A stretch of 64,000 nucleotides of DNA, from NCBI GenBank assembly GCA_027487435.1, contig JAIYDP010000224.1:28057-92056 (forward strand). Direction: 5' to 3'. Under the pieces are notes generated by a model, which saw nothing but the letters and a program-made list of their open reading frames with translations, did not search any database and was not told the DNA's origin. The DNA comes from Verrucomicrobiaceae bacterium. GTDB lineage: Bacteria > Verrucomicrobiota > Verrucomicrobiia > Verrucomicrobiales > Akkermansiaceae. Positions 35,299 through 43,826 of this stretch are shown piece by piece; positions within the stretch are counted from its first letter, which is position 1; the number at the start of each line of letters is the position of its first letter. Position numbers and translations under genes: made by a program.

Positions 35299-36821
35299 GT
35301 TTCTGTTAGATAGTCTTCCCCCTTCTTCAGGCAGCAACGCAATTCCGTAGCCCCCACTTCCGCCAGTTTGTCGCCCTGACCCTTTGGCGTAAATCGAAAA
35401 CTTAGCCGCCAGCGACCATCGCTCATTTTCTGGATGTTCGTATGATTGACCTCAAGCTTTTCTTCAGCTTGCTTGGACATCTCCACAACAGCTGTTAATT
35501 CCTCCGCACTTGCTATATTTGCTAAGCCGCCGCCCTCAAATTCCACGATCACGGTGCGCTGCTCCGGCTCCCATTCATGCACTCCCGTGCGCGTCGCCAC
35601 CACGATTCCCCCTGCATCTGCTGGATCTGCTCGCGATGTCCAGATTTGCCGATAAGTAAACTCATACCGCTGCCCTGGCACCGGCGTCACATCCGGCACC
35701 CACGTCGCTACAATGTTATCATCCAGTTCTCGATTGGTGGGAATCTCCATCAACATCACCTTGCCTTTGCCCCAGTCATTCGTCGGCTCCATCCATACCG
35801 ATGGCCGTAAATCATACGCCGCCTCACCATCCTCATACGCCGCGAAACGTCGATCACGCTGCACCAATCCAAACCCCTTCACCCCATCGCCGTCCAGAAA
35901 ACTGAACTCCAAACGCCCCGAATCATTCACTAACGGCCGCCAAACTCTTTCCCCGCTCGCCATGCGCACCGCGAGACCATCCGAGTCATGCACTTCTGGC
36001 CGGAAATCATCAAAACGACGCTTCGAATTCTCTCCGAACCAATACATGCTCGAAAGCGGAGCTACGCCAAATCGCTGAACCACCGTGCGCGGATACAACA
36101 CCGCACGCACATGGACAACCGTGTCGTCCCCTGGTGTGATCGCAAACTCATACGCCCCACTGACCGAGGGACTATCCAGCAATGCAAAAAACTTCACCGA
36201 CGGATCTCCCGACTTCGGCTTCTGTAGCCAATATTCACTGAAACGAGGAAACTCCTCTGCCCGACCTTCTGAACCTGTATCGATCGCCAACCCGCGAGCC
36301 GATAGCCCATAGCGCGTATCCTTCGACAAACAACGCCAATAACTCGCCCCCTGAAACACCGCCAGCTCATCCGTGGTGCCACGTCCGAAGTCCGTCATAA
36401 AACGAAAACCGGCAAATCCCGCATCGCCGCTATGATCCGTATTCTCGCCTACTAGCGCACCATAGGTGAAAAAATCCTTCGTAAAGCGCACTTCTTGCCG
36501 GTGCGTATCGGTAAACTCATGCAGCATCACCGGTTCCCGATAAATGTAACCCGGATGAAAAAACTGCGCACGAAACGTGTTCCCCACATCCCCCCACAAA
36601 GAAACCTCTGGGCGAAAGCGAATGTCGCGATACTGATCATACGTCAGAGCCTTCATCCATGCAGGCAAGGCCTCTTTGTCCACCGCCTTATAGGGTTCAG
36701 CCGCAAGAGCGCGAGCACGCTCCTCCACCTGAGCGAATGTCGTCTCCCCCCGCTCCCAAGCACCTGCCACACAAGGCAGAAAACATGGCATCAAAGCAAA
36801 AAATAAGCAGGTTTGTTTCAT
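35274..36821 (-). CDS. opgG: Periplasmic glucan biosynthesis protein OpgG
   Basis: A 515-aa exported protein from ATG 36821 (MKQTCLFFALMPCFLPCVAG). It has ALTYDQYRDIRFRPEVSLWGD, FFHPGYIYREPVMLHEF and WRCLSKDTRYGLSARGLAIDTG, matching MdoG/OpgG. OpgG family proteins are periplasmic and process the glucan backbone. A C-terminal beta-sandwich follows (about 400-515). It is upstream of the unknown gene and opgH on the same strand. Confidence 0.93.
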   Translation of the reverse strand: MKQTCLFFALMPCFLPCVAGAWERGETTFAQVEERARALAAEPYKAVDKEALPAWMKALTYDQYRDIRFRPEVSLWGDVGNTFRAQFFHPGYIYREPVMLHEFTDTHRQEVRFTKDFFTYGALVGENTDHSGDAGFAGFRFMTDFGRGTTDELAVFQGASYWRCLSKDTRYGLSARGLAIDTGSEGRAEEFPRFSEYWLQKPKSGDPSVKFFALLDSPSVSGAYEFAITPGDDTVVHVRAVLYPRTVVQRFGVAPLSSMYWFGENSKRRFDDFRPEVHDSDGLAVRMASGERVWRPLVNDSGRLEFSFLDGDGVKGFGLVQRDRRFAAYEDGEAAYDLRPSVWMEPTNDWGKGKVMLMEIPTNRELDDNIVATWVPDVTPVPGQRYEFTYRQIWTSRADPADAGGIVVATRTGVHEWEPEQRTVIVEFEGGGLANIASAEELTAVVEMSKQAEEKLEVNHTNIQKMSDGRWRLSFRFTPKGQGDKLAEVGATELRCCLKKGEDYLTETWVYRIQP

Positions 36822-37098
36822 CGCTGAGAGAAAGCCTATGCTCCTCCCGCCCAATCGTCAAGATCGCAATCTCACACCGTCCGATGAACCCAAATGGCAT
36901 GACCGACACGACATCTTTCATGTCACATACTCGGTGCCGAGTCGTGCAGAAATGTACAATTTTACCCTCGCCATCGCGCCGAGAATCTGCTCTTTTATCC
37001 ACCATGATAGTGATACCATCACGCTCATATCTTTCTCCCCCCATCGCTCGCCATGCGCTTGCGACTCATCCCGATTCTCGCGCAGCCGCTTCGACCAT
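36822..37098. other. Intergenic region between opgG and array 2
   Basis: About 277 bp upstream of both the opgG gene (minus) and array 2 (plus). The plus-strand frame stays open from 36659 through array 2, but the part before the array has no coding-like pattern. I see no hairpin or conserved motif; it probably holds the opgG promoter. Confidence 0.4.
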
Positions 37099-37350
37099 TC
37101 TGGAAATCGACTTTCGCGCTCTGGAAATCGACTCAGCAACTCTGGAAATCGACTCGGCAACTCTGGAAATCGACTCAGCAACTCTGGAAATTGCCTCAGC
37201 AAGTCTGGAAATCGACTCAGCAAGTCTGGAAATCAACTCAGCAAGTCTGGAAATCAACTCAGCAGCACTGGAAATCGCATCATCTGATGCGGAAATTGAT
37301 GCGCTAAGTCTGGAAATCGACCCTACAACTCTAGAAATGATTGATTTATC
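37099..37350. repeat. Tandem array 2: twelve 21-bp units
   Basis: Units start at 37099, 37120, 37141 and each 21 bp thereafter. The consensus starts TCTGGAAATCGACTCAGCA; the last four units are degraded. The period equals two helical turns. No perfect palindrome per unit. It ends 63 bp before the start of the gene at 37414. In the plus-strand frame it reads as LEIDSAT heptads, but no real start exists for that frame. Confidence 0.95.
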
Positions 37351-37413
37351 AAGCATTAACCCTTCTCCCCAAGCAAACACAAAGTAAAACCAACAACCAA
37401 AACCACAAAACCA

Positions 37414-37977
37414 ATGAACGACAAACAAACCAATCACATCGGCACCGTCAAAGCCTGCATCCGTCTGGCAAACCTTCAAGAAAACCGAGCCGTTTGGGAC
37501 GGGAAACCGCCGCTGGCCTTTAAAGCCGACCTCGCCACCCTCACCACCGACTGCGCTACCGCCGAAGAAATCGCCGCCCGCGCCAACTCCGCCGCCAAAG
37601 GTTACGCTGACGCGAAAGAAGAAGCCGAAGACAAGCTCGAAAAGGCCTGTTTCAAAACCGCTCGCGCCCTCGCTAGCTTCTTCAAAAAATCCAGCGACCT
37701 CGCCCGCCTCGCCAAAGTGGACTACAAAATCGGCTACTACCAAAAACTCCGCGATCAGCACCTCATCACCGCCGCCACCGATCTCATCACCATCGGCACC
37801 GCCGCCAGTAGCGAGCCTGGCGCTACCGATCGCGGTGTCACGCCCGCCCTCATCGCCCAACTCCAAACCGCGCTCACCGCCTTTACTGGCGTGGATGCCG
37901 CGCCCCGCACCGGCATCGTCAGCCGCAGTGCCTTCAACCTAGAATCCGCAGTTGAAATAGAATCAAGTTCAAATTAA
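37414..37977 (+). CDS. Helical protein of unknown function, downstream of array 2
   Basis: I do not recognise this 187-aa protein. It looks helical (EEIAARANSAAKGYADAKEE, EDKLEKACFKTARALASFF) without signal peptide or membrane segment. No clear ribosome-binding site precedes it; the leader is A/C-rich. An inverted-repeat element starts at the base after its stop (37978), and a helical ORF on the far side may be its lost C-terminus. Its array-plus-helical-protein layout parallels 13818-14630. Confidence 0.6.
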   Translation: MNDKQTNHIGTVKACIRLANLQENRAVWDGKPPLAFKADLATLTTDCATAEEIAARANSAAKGYADAKEEAEDKLEKACFKTARALASFFKKSSDLARLAKVDYKIGYYQKLRDQHLITAATDLITIGTAASSEPGATDRGVTPALIAQLQTALTAFTGVDAAPRTGIVSRSAFNLESAVEIESSSN

Positions 37978-38126
37978 CCACTGATTTGACTGATGAAAAC
38001 TGATTTTTTCTTTCTCTATCAATGACTTGCAAAGATTTCCAGCCAACGAACTTCATTCACCCAATGGGTGAAAATCTACTGAGCCTCATTGCCTTTATTT
38101 ATCAGTAAAATCAGCGAAATCAGTGG
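37978..38126. mobile_element. MITE-like inverted-repeat element (149 bp)
   Basis: CCACTGATTTGACTGATGAA (from 37978) is mirrored by a right arm ending GAAATCAGTGG at 38126, both with several CTGAT steps. Internal sequence has no ORF. The arms are 26-27 bp with a few mismatches. Similar elements are common in PVC genomes (general knowledge). Its position between two helical ORFs suggests insertion into or next to one gene. Confidence 0.7.
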
Positions 38127-38344
38127 TTCTAACTGCCGAATTTAGGTTCAAGAAAGAACTCGAAGCCAAAGTTGACGATCTCATGGAACAACTCGAAGAC
38201 CTCGACGACCTCGTCATCCAGTTCGACTCCACCCCCGCCGGCCTCAATTTCATCGCCGCCTGGCGCCAAGCCCGCATCATCGTCGATGCCGGCCACGGCC
38301 CCGCCAAAGACGAGCCAACGCCTCCCCCAGCCCCCACCGCGTAA
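38123..38344 (+). pseudogene. Helical C-terminal fragment, possibly severed from the 37414 gene
   Basis: The 73-aa frame KELEAKVDDLMEQLEDLDDLV then AWRQARIIVDAG looks like the end of a coiled-coil-like protein. Its GTG start at 38123 lies within the element arm, so an authentic start is doubtful; an internal ATG at 38183 is possible. A T-rich terminator follows 28 nt later, supporting a real transcript end. Simple removal of the element does not restore frame with 37414-37977, so the link is inference. Confidence 0.5.
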
Positions 38345-38371
38345 GTATGAGATAAAAACATCGCGCCTCAC

Positions 38372-38406
38372 AATCCCGCCCGCCCACCGGTGGACGGGAT
38401 TTTTTT
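38372..38406 (+). terminator. Rho-independent terminator
   Basis: AATCCCG pairs with CGGGATT across an inner CCACC/GGTGG pairing, followed by seven T. It lies 28 nt after the stop at 38344. Confidence 0.8.
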
Positions 38407-38424
38407 AGCTACTAGCCACGAAGT

Positions 38425-38934
38425 TCAATCGCCTAAATTCAATTCGCCAAAGGCTTGATGATGAGGAATTTCGAACGAAAGGATTTGAAAGCGTGGCGGA
38501 GACATGGAGTGAATGAGACGAAAGACAGCTTCACATTTCTTGTCTGCGGTCAGATAATGGGTGATAGCATCTGTCACGTCCGCTTGTGCGAACATTTTTG
38601 TGTCATTGGGGATGATCACACGTTGGGTGATTTCCTTTGGAATTTGATCGCGCTGGGAAAAAACCGTCGCGGCGAACTCACCGGCTTTTTGGGCATGATC
38701 GATGTTGAAGGGAATCACGCGCAAGTAACGCATCGGCAGGTTCTCGATCTTGTCCCTCACCGCGTATTCGGCCAGAGCGATGGTGGAAACGTAAATCCGA
38801 TGATCTCCCTCCAACAGGTGCTTCAAGTATCCCCGCGCACGGGCGTGAAGCGGGTCCTGCGGCTGACACAAGCGGATCAGAAAACCCGTATCGCAGAGGA
38901 CTCCGAGCTTATCGTGGATTTTAGGCATGCGCAC
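38425..38934 (-). CDS. PIN-domain nuclease
   Basis: A 169-aa protein with VLCDTGFLIRL (first Asp near residue 15), ALAEYAVRDKIE (acidic Glu) and PNDTKMFAQADVTDAITHYLTADKK (later Asp residues), the four-acid pattern of PIN nucleases. It follows its partner gene with a 14-nt overlap, as toxin-antitoxin pairs do. Substrate RNA is unknown. It is longer than typical VapC (about 130 aa), with an extra C-terminal part. Confidence 0.82.
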   Translation of the reverse strand: MRMPKIHDKLGVLCDTGFLIRLCQPQDPLHARARGYLKHLLEGDHRIYVSTIALAEYAVRDKIENLPMRYLRVIPFNIDHAQKAGEFAATVFSQRDQIPKEITQRVIIPNDTKMFAQADVTDAITHYLTADKKCEAVFRLIHSMSPPRFQILSFEIPHHQAFGELNLGD

Positions 38935-39697
38935 CTCCCCGGATTCCCTCTAGCCACTCGTCCGCATTGGTGATGCCTTCCCAAGCGGGGGCGGCTTTTT
39001 TCAGCAAGCCGTCCAGATAGGACTCGGAAAATTCCATGTCGTAATCCAAGAGATCAACGAAGGTCAGCGAATTCCGGTCCATCTCAAAGGTTTGCATGTT
39101 CTGCTTTCCGGTGACCCGCAGGCCAAATTTCTTGTAAAGTAGGTTCTTGTCCGCGTCGCGCAAGTAATCCTTTTCCGTCGCAATCCGCAGTGTGCCGAAT
39201 TCCTCCGTATCCAGATGGATGTTCGGGTTGCTCTTGCCACCGGCATTCGTCAGCTCGCCATACAGGTAAAACTCGGCATCCACCCAGAGCTTGGCGTTGC
39301 GCAGATAGTGGGTCGTCCGGTCGATCTTGAGCTTGCCCTCGTGGGCGCTGATGGTCACCACGTAGTCCTTTTCCACGGCAAGGTATTGCAGTCTCTCGAT
39401 GGCAACCGCACTACGTTCATGGAGGAAATCGATCTGCCCCTGTGAATGAATCTGCGTCAGCACAGCCCCGAGACCGATGACGCTCTGCATCACCGACCGG
39501 AACTTGTGCCGCACCGATCCCTCCACGATCTCGTAACTGATCAACGGGCGTTGCGAACGTTTCTCTGCGGGAAACAAGAGGCGAGAGACCTGGGATAACA
39601 CCTCCCGAATCTCCTCAATATCCACCAGCGCGGGCGTCAGCGCCTTCGCGCCGACCCTTCCTTCGATCCTGATTTCGATGTCACCTAGTGCGTCCAT
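38921..39697 (-). CDS. Unknown partner of the PIN nuclease
   Basis: A 258-aa protein with no recognised domain. It is mixed alpha/beta: an N-terminal helix (PALVDIEEIREVLSQVSRLL), then strands around RPLISYEIVEGSV and YVVTISAHEGKLKIDRTTHYL. There is no helix-turn-helix or ribbon-helix-helix. Its stop overlaps the PIN start by 14 nt. The pairing suggests a non-standard antitoxin or co-factor; this is inferred from layout only. Confidence 0.65.
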   Translation of the reverse strand: MDALGDIEIRIEGRVGAKALTPALVDIEEIREVLSQVSRLLFPAEKRSQRPLISYEIVEGSVRHKFRSVMQSVIGLGAVLTQIHSQGQIDFLHERSAVAIERLQYLAVEKDYVVTISAHEGKLKIDRTTHYLRNAKLWVDAEFYLYGELTNAGGKSNPNIHLDTEEFGTLRIATEKDYLRDADKNLLYKKFGLRVTGKQNMQTFEMDRNSLTFVDLLDYDMEFSESYLDGLLKKAAPAWEGITNADEWLEGIRGGAHA

Positions 39698-39882
39698 GAT
39701 GGGTTAAGCTTACTTGTTTCAGAGTTCAATTTCAATCGGCAAAACAACTTTCTGATCTTTGGCGTTTCCAAGGGAGCGGCAGGCAAGTGACCAGAATTAG
39801 TAACGGTTCTGAACAATGACTGCCCCCTAACCATCAAGAAATCTCGACAAACGCAATTCTTTTTGAATAATGAGGCCGTAAT

Positions 39883-40173
39883 ATGAATACCGACATTCCG
39901 TTAATTCTGATGAAGCAGAAGGAACAGGCTATCGAAGCACTGACCGAAGATCAATTCAGAGATCGTTTGATACGACCATTGTTTCTTAAGAAAGATTTTA
40001 CTCATGGTGAAGAGATGTGTGGCTCAGATGAACAGGGAAAAGATTGCTATTTTACAATTGTCGACCAAATGGGCGTTGAAATGATTTATGCAGTGCAGAC
40101 TAAGGCTGGCAATTTAAATATGGCATCCATTGCTAGCAAGGCATTGACGTCACATGATCGACTATTTCGATGA
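39883..40173 (+). pseudogene. Truncated nuclease-like N-terminal fragment
   Basis: The 96-aa frame contains EDQFRDRLIRPLFL, then EQGKDCYFTIVDQ and IYAVQTKAGNLNMA. The GKD...QTK pair resembles the acidic-then-lysine core of PD-(D/E)xK restriction nucleases. The frame ends abruptly (SHDRLFR) without further domains. It is probably the stump of a larger restriction or STAND-type defence gene. Confidence 0.6.
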
Positions 40174-40200
40174 TTAGAGTATCTGGGTTCTATCAATATT

Positions 40201-40472
40201 TTATAAATTTACATTGTATTTCATTTCATTCAACCCCCGCAGACTGTTCACGATCTTCATCGTTTCAAGGCTCACTCGCGTCACTCCTTTTAGGAGATCG
40301 ACAGTGTTGCGGGGGGGGTGTGTTCTTTGCACCAGTCGTTCGGGTCGTTTTTGATGCCGCTGGCTTTGTCGATGGTGATTTGGTAGCGTTCGAAGCACCC
40401 CGCCATGTGGCGGTTGTTGAGCGCTTCCTCGCGGAACTGGGCGAGGATGTCATGGATCGTTTTTTCAGACAT
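40201..40472 (-). pseudogene. Collapsed type ISP-like restriction enzyme remnant
   Basis: From ATG 40472 the frame reads MSEKTIHDILAQFREEALNN, an N-terminus like that of large helicase-type ISP enzymes (FREEA..NR). It jumps directly to FERYQITIDKASGIKNDPND, which looks like that family's C-terminus. The next part, NTVDLLKGVTRVSLETMKIV, continues in a second frame after an eight-C tract near 40310. A large internal deletion plus one frameshift is the likely history. Confidence 0.6.
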
Positions 40473-40596
40473 GTATGAGCGTAAAACTAAAGGAAAGCGG
40501 GGGATGGTAAAGGATAAATGATGTTGTGTGTGTGGAAATTTTAGCGGAGATTTTGGGGTGGCATATCTTTTTCTGCGCAAATGGAAAATACTCCTC

Positions 40597-41535
40597 TCAC
40601 CAAACAATGTCCGCCGTGATGGGGCGGTGGTCGGAGCCTAGGTCGGGGGCGATGTGGAAGCTGCGGCAGCTCATGTTTTTTCCGCGATAGAGAATCCGAT
40701 CGATGGGGATGGTCACCAGGGGATTGCTGCGCATCCATGTTGCTCCGGGAGATTTGCCGCGACTGGCATCAAGCAGTTGCGCTCGTTCTAGCGGTCGTGA
40801 CATTTTGCTCCAGCGGGTAGCATTGAAATCACCGACGACGATGACTCGCCCGCTTTGCTCTTCGACCTTGCTTGCTAAGATGGCGAGGCTCTCCTCAAGC
40901 GCACGGGCATAAGACCGAGACAGCGGTGGTAGTGGGTGCATGCCGAAGAATGCGACATCTCCATTGGGTGTATCGAGGTGAGCGATCAGCAAGGGATATT
41001 CACGATGGCTACAGTTGACGATCTCATGGCGGGTGATGGGGAATTTCGAATAGAACGCAAAGCCCGTTTTCTCTTCTATGGAATACGGATAGCTTCGGCT
41101 CAAGGGCTGAAGCGCCCTTGCCCATTTGGTGGTGGTTTCGGAAAAATAAATGCAATCCGGCTGGGATTCGCGAACCCAACGCAGGGCGTCTTCATGGCGT
41201 TCGTTAAAGACCAAAACATTGTACGATGCCACGCGTATGGGTGTTGCGGATGATGCGGCTGTCGTTGGTGGAAAATAGGATGGGGCAATTCTAGCGAGCG
41301 GGAGCAGTAGGAGAAGCGCGACGATTTTCGCCTCGCGGGTGGCCCGGATGGCAAGGAGGATCACCAAGCAGAAGGATAAGAAGCCGAGGTATTGAAACTG
41401 GAAATGATTGAAGAGATCGAAGAACCAGAAGGCTCCACCGCCGAGCAAGCCGATGACGGGAAACAAGGCGGCAAAGCAGGCGAGACGTAACATCAATTGT
41501 CGGGGTTTGGGGAGAAAGATGTTGCGCCAGTTCAT
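40597..41535 (-). CDS. Membrane-anchored endonuclease/exonuclease/phosphatase-family protein
   Basis: A 312-aa protein from ATG 41535. Two to three N-terminal membrane helices (about 15-95: FAALFPVIGLLGGGAFWFF, FLSFCLVILLAIRAT) precede an EEP domain with ASYNVLVFN, ETTTKW (Glu), GMHPLPPLSR, VVGDFNATRW and LGSDHRPI. Proteins with this layout are known as periplasmic EEP phosphatases; the substrate is unknown. It is followed on the opposite strand by a DUF5069 gene. Confidence 0.86.
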   Translation of the reverse strand: MNWRNIFLPKPRQLMLRLACFAALFPVIGLLGGGAFWFFDLFNHFQFQYLGFLSFCLVILLAIRATREAKIVALLLLLPLARIAPSYFPPTTAASSATPIRVASYNVLVFNERHEDALRWVRESQPDCIYFSETTTKWARALQPLSRSYPYSIEEKTGFAFYSKFPITRHEIVNCSHREYPLLIAHLDTPNGDVAFFGMHPLPPLSRSYARALEESLAILASKVEEQSGRVIVVGDFNATRWSKMSRPLERAQLLDASRGKSPGATWMRSNPLVTIPIDRILYRGKNMSCRSFHIAPDLGSDHRPITADIVW

Positions 41536-41659
41536 GGAGGGCAAAGAGTAGTAAGCAAATTCCGTCCGTGTCAATGGTCTGTTGCCTGCACGCCATTGAC
41601 GTGCATGATTTTGTGGAATCGGGGATTTTCTTTTGTTTTTCGGCTGCTAGCTTAGGCGC

Positions 41660-42091
41660 ATGGCTTTTCCCATTCGATCCGCTGCTGTGCCCACATTGGG
41701 CGTTTTTGTCTTTGCTCGCATCCTTGATAAAATCCGTCTTGATTCCGCGGGTCAATTGCCAGCGGGGTATCACGTCGGCATCATCGAGGGCAAGCGCACG
41801 TTTGATGATCGGGTGTGTCGGTTCCTGGGCGTTGCGTTTGCCGATCTGCGCCAGCGAACCTTGGAGGGTGGGAGCGATGAGGAGGTGATGGAGTGGTGTT
41901 TCGCGCAAGGTCGCAGGCCAGATGCCGAGCAGATCGAAATTTGGAATGGCTTCATGCAAAAGCGCGGCTGGAATGACGCGGCGGCAGCGGGCTTGGCTCA
42001 GCAAAAAATTGATGCGGGACTGGGGCATCGCGATGACATTCAGACGTTTTTTGCTTTGTTTGATGCGGAAGAAGGTCGTACCGAGAAATGA
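41660..42091 (+). CDS. DUF5069 protein
   Basis: A 143-aa protein with VFARILDKIRLDSAGQLPAGYH near the start and FLGVAFADLRQRTLEGGSDEEVMEWCF, matching DUF5069, a family frequent in Verrucomicrobia. No known function. The stop overlaps the next ATG (TGATG-like ATGATG at 42088). Confidence 0.8.
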   Translation: MAFPIRSAAVPTLGVFVFARILDKIRLDSAGQLPAGYHVGIIEGKRTFDDRVCRFLGVAFADLRQRTLEGGSDEEVMEWCFAQGRRPDAEQIEIWNGFMQKRGWNDAAAAGLAQQKIDAGLGHRDDIQTFFALFDAEEGRTEK

Positions 42092-42549
42092 TGAAATCAC
42101 GCTTGCTAGTCCAGATTCGAGAGGAATTGCGCGCGCGCTTGCTGCGGTTGAGCAAAGCGGCGATGGAGGCGCATGCCGCAGCGACTGATGTAGGAAGCAA
42201 GGCGGAGAGCAAATATGATACACGCAATCTGGAGGCATCCTATCTGGCAACGGGGCAAGCGCGCATGGTCGAAGAACTTGCCGAGTCCGTGCGATTGTTC
42301 GAGGCCTTCGAGCTACGAGCGTATGCTCCGACTGACGCGATCGAAATGGGAGCCCTGGTGCAGACGAAGATATCCGGTCATCCGGCATGGTTTTTGTTAG
42401 CTCCGTGTGCAGGAGGGCTCGAAATCAACTGCGAGGGATGTGAGGTCACGATCCTTTCACCAGCGAGTCCGCTGTTCCAGCAACTCCATGGCAAGCGCGT
42501 GGGCGAGAAAATCGATCAACCAAACTTGTTGATTGTTGGCTTGTCGTAA
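42088..42549 (+). CDS. GreA/GreB-like protein
   Basis: A 153-aa protein. An N-terminal helical segment (LRARLLRLSKAAMEAHAAAT) precedes a beta domain with GALVQTKISGHPAWFLLAP, then ILSPASPLFQQLHGKRVGE, resembling the C-terminal FKBP-like half of GreA/GreB. The long coiled coil of true Gre factors is shortened, so it may be a divergent elongation factor or anti-sigma-like protein. It is coupled to the DUF5069 gene by a 4-nt overlap. Confidence 0.6.
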   Translation: MMKSRLLVQIREELRARLLRLSKAAMEAHAAATDVGSKAESKYDTRNLEASYLATGQARMVEELAESVRLFEAFELRAYAPTDAIEMGALVQTKISGHPAWFLLAPCAGGLEINCEGCEVTILSPASPLFQQLHGKRVGEKIDQPNLLIVGLS

Positions 42550-42602
42550 TGGCTCGCTTCTTCGGGCTTGTCAAAGATGGGAAATACGACACATTTTCGC
42601 GC

Positions 42603-43814
42603 ATGAAAGATTTGCTTGTGGCGATGACTGTTATGATCGCTCCCCTCGGAGCTGTGGATCATGGGCCGATGGTGCAATGGTTTCAAAATCCATGCCATGA
42701 GGCGGAAATTCGCTGGGTGGAAGAATCGGATCCAAGGGCGAGCGCTGCATACTCGGTGGGCTATCGCCAGACAGGCGAGGCGGAATATCGCTGGCAAGCG
42801 GCGACCAAGCAGGCGTTTGCGACAACACGCAGCCAGGTCTTTGCTGCCAGCTTGCAAGGACTCATGGCAGACTCGTTGATCGAATTTGCGATTCGTCAGG
42901 ACGGTAAGCAAGCAGTGGAGGGATCATGGAAATTCCGCACGGCACCTGCGACGTTTCGCCCGATGCATTTTGTCATCGGTGGCGACATGTACCATACGCG
43001 GCCATTGCTCGATGCGATGAATGCCAACTGCGGCAAGCAGGATCCGCTATTTGCTGCGCTCGTTGGTGATCTGGCATATTCGAATGATCAGGAACCGAAG
43101 CGTTTTTATGAGTGGGTTGATTCATGGAAGAAGCTTGCCGTAGCGCCCGATGGACGTTTGATCCCGATGGTTGTATGCATCGGCAACCATGAAGTTCGTG
43201 GGCATGAATACACTCCAGAAGAGGGCAACCCGGGAGTAAAGGCAGCGAAAGAATTTTATTCGTTGTTTCGCATGGCGAAAAATGACAAGCGTCCCTTGAG
43301 TTCTTACACGATTGATTTTGGCGATTACCTGAGCCTTCAGTTGCTGGACTCTGGGCACACGCAAACCATCTCATCGCAGAAGGAGTTTGTGAAAAAATCG
43401 TTAGAAGAACGGCAGCAACGGCGGTTCGTTTTTAGTGCGTATCATCGCCCTGCGTGGGGAACAGGTTGCAAGCCTGACGCCAAAGAAATTCAGCAGGCAT
43501 GGACTCCCTTGTTCGAAAAGTATGGCGTGGATGCGGTGTTTGAGCACGATCATCATACCTACAAGCGCACATGGCCATTGATTGCGGGCAAACGTGACGA
43601 TGCCCGCGGCGTGCCTCACCTAGGCGATGGCGCATGGGGTGTGGAAGTGCGCAAGCCGACTCCCGAGGAGCTTGCCAAACGACCTTGGGTCGCAAAACAA
43701 GCTGCGTTGAATCATTTGATCCGCGTCGATCTGCGCGTGGATGGCTTCACGACCGCAGCAAAAACGGCCGATGGCAAAACCTTTGATGAGGCGAAATACC
43801 CTCTCCGCCGCTGA
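42603..43814 (+). CDS. Exported metallophosphoesterase (purple acid phosphatase-like)
   Basis: A 403-aa protein from ATG 42603 whose N-terminus MKDLLVAMTVMIAPLG is a signal peptide. A fibronectin-like beta region precedes the calcineurin-type core: FVIGGDMYHT (Asp), LVGDLAYSND (GDxxY), VCIGNHEVRGHE (GNHE), AYHRPAW and FEHDHHTYKR (usual GHxH changed to HDHH). An upstream in-frame ATG at 42549 overlaps the prior stop but does not begin the signal peptide. It may hydrolyse phosphate esters in the periplasm. Confidence 0.85.
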   Translation: MKDLLVAMTVMIAPLGAVDHGPMVQWFQNPCHEAEIRWVEESDPRASAAYSVGYRQTGEAEYRWQAATKQAFATTRSQVFAASLQGLMADSLIEFAIRQDGKQAVEGSWKFRTAPATFRPMHFVIGGDMYHTRPLLDAMNANCGKQDPLFAALVGDLAYSNDQEPKRFYEWVDSWKKLAVAPDGRLIPMVVCIGNHEVRGHEYTPEEGNPGVKAAKEFYSLFRMAKNDKRPLSSYTIDFGDYLSLQLLDSGHTQTISSQKEFVKKSLEERQQRRFVFSAYHRPAWGTGCKPDAKEIQQAWTPLFEKYGVDAVFEHDHHTYKRTWPLIAGKRDDARGVPHLGDGAWGVEVRKPTPEELAKRPWVAKQAALNHLIRVDLRVDGFTTAAKTADGKTFDEAKYPLRR

Positions 43815-43826
43815 GGTGGGTTGCGT

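Noticed and set aside
36659..37387. LEIDSAT heptad-repeat protein through array 2
   Set aside because: The frame before the array is not coding-like, overlaps opgG antisense, and the openness follows from the 21-bp period.
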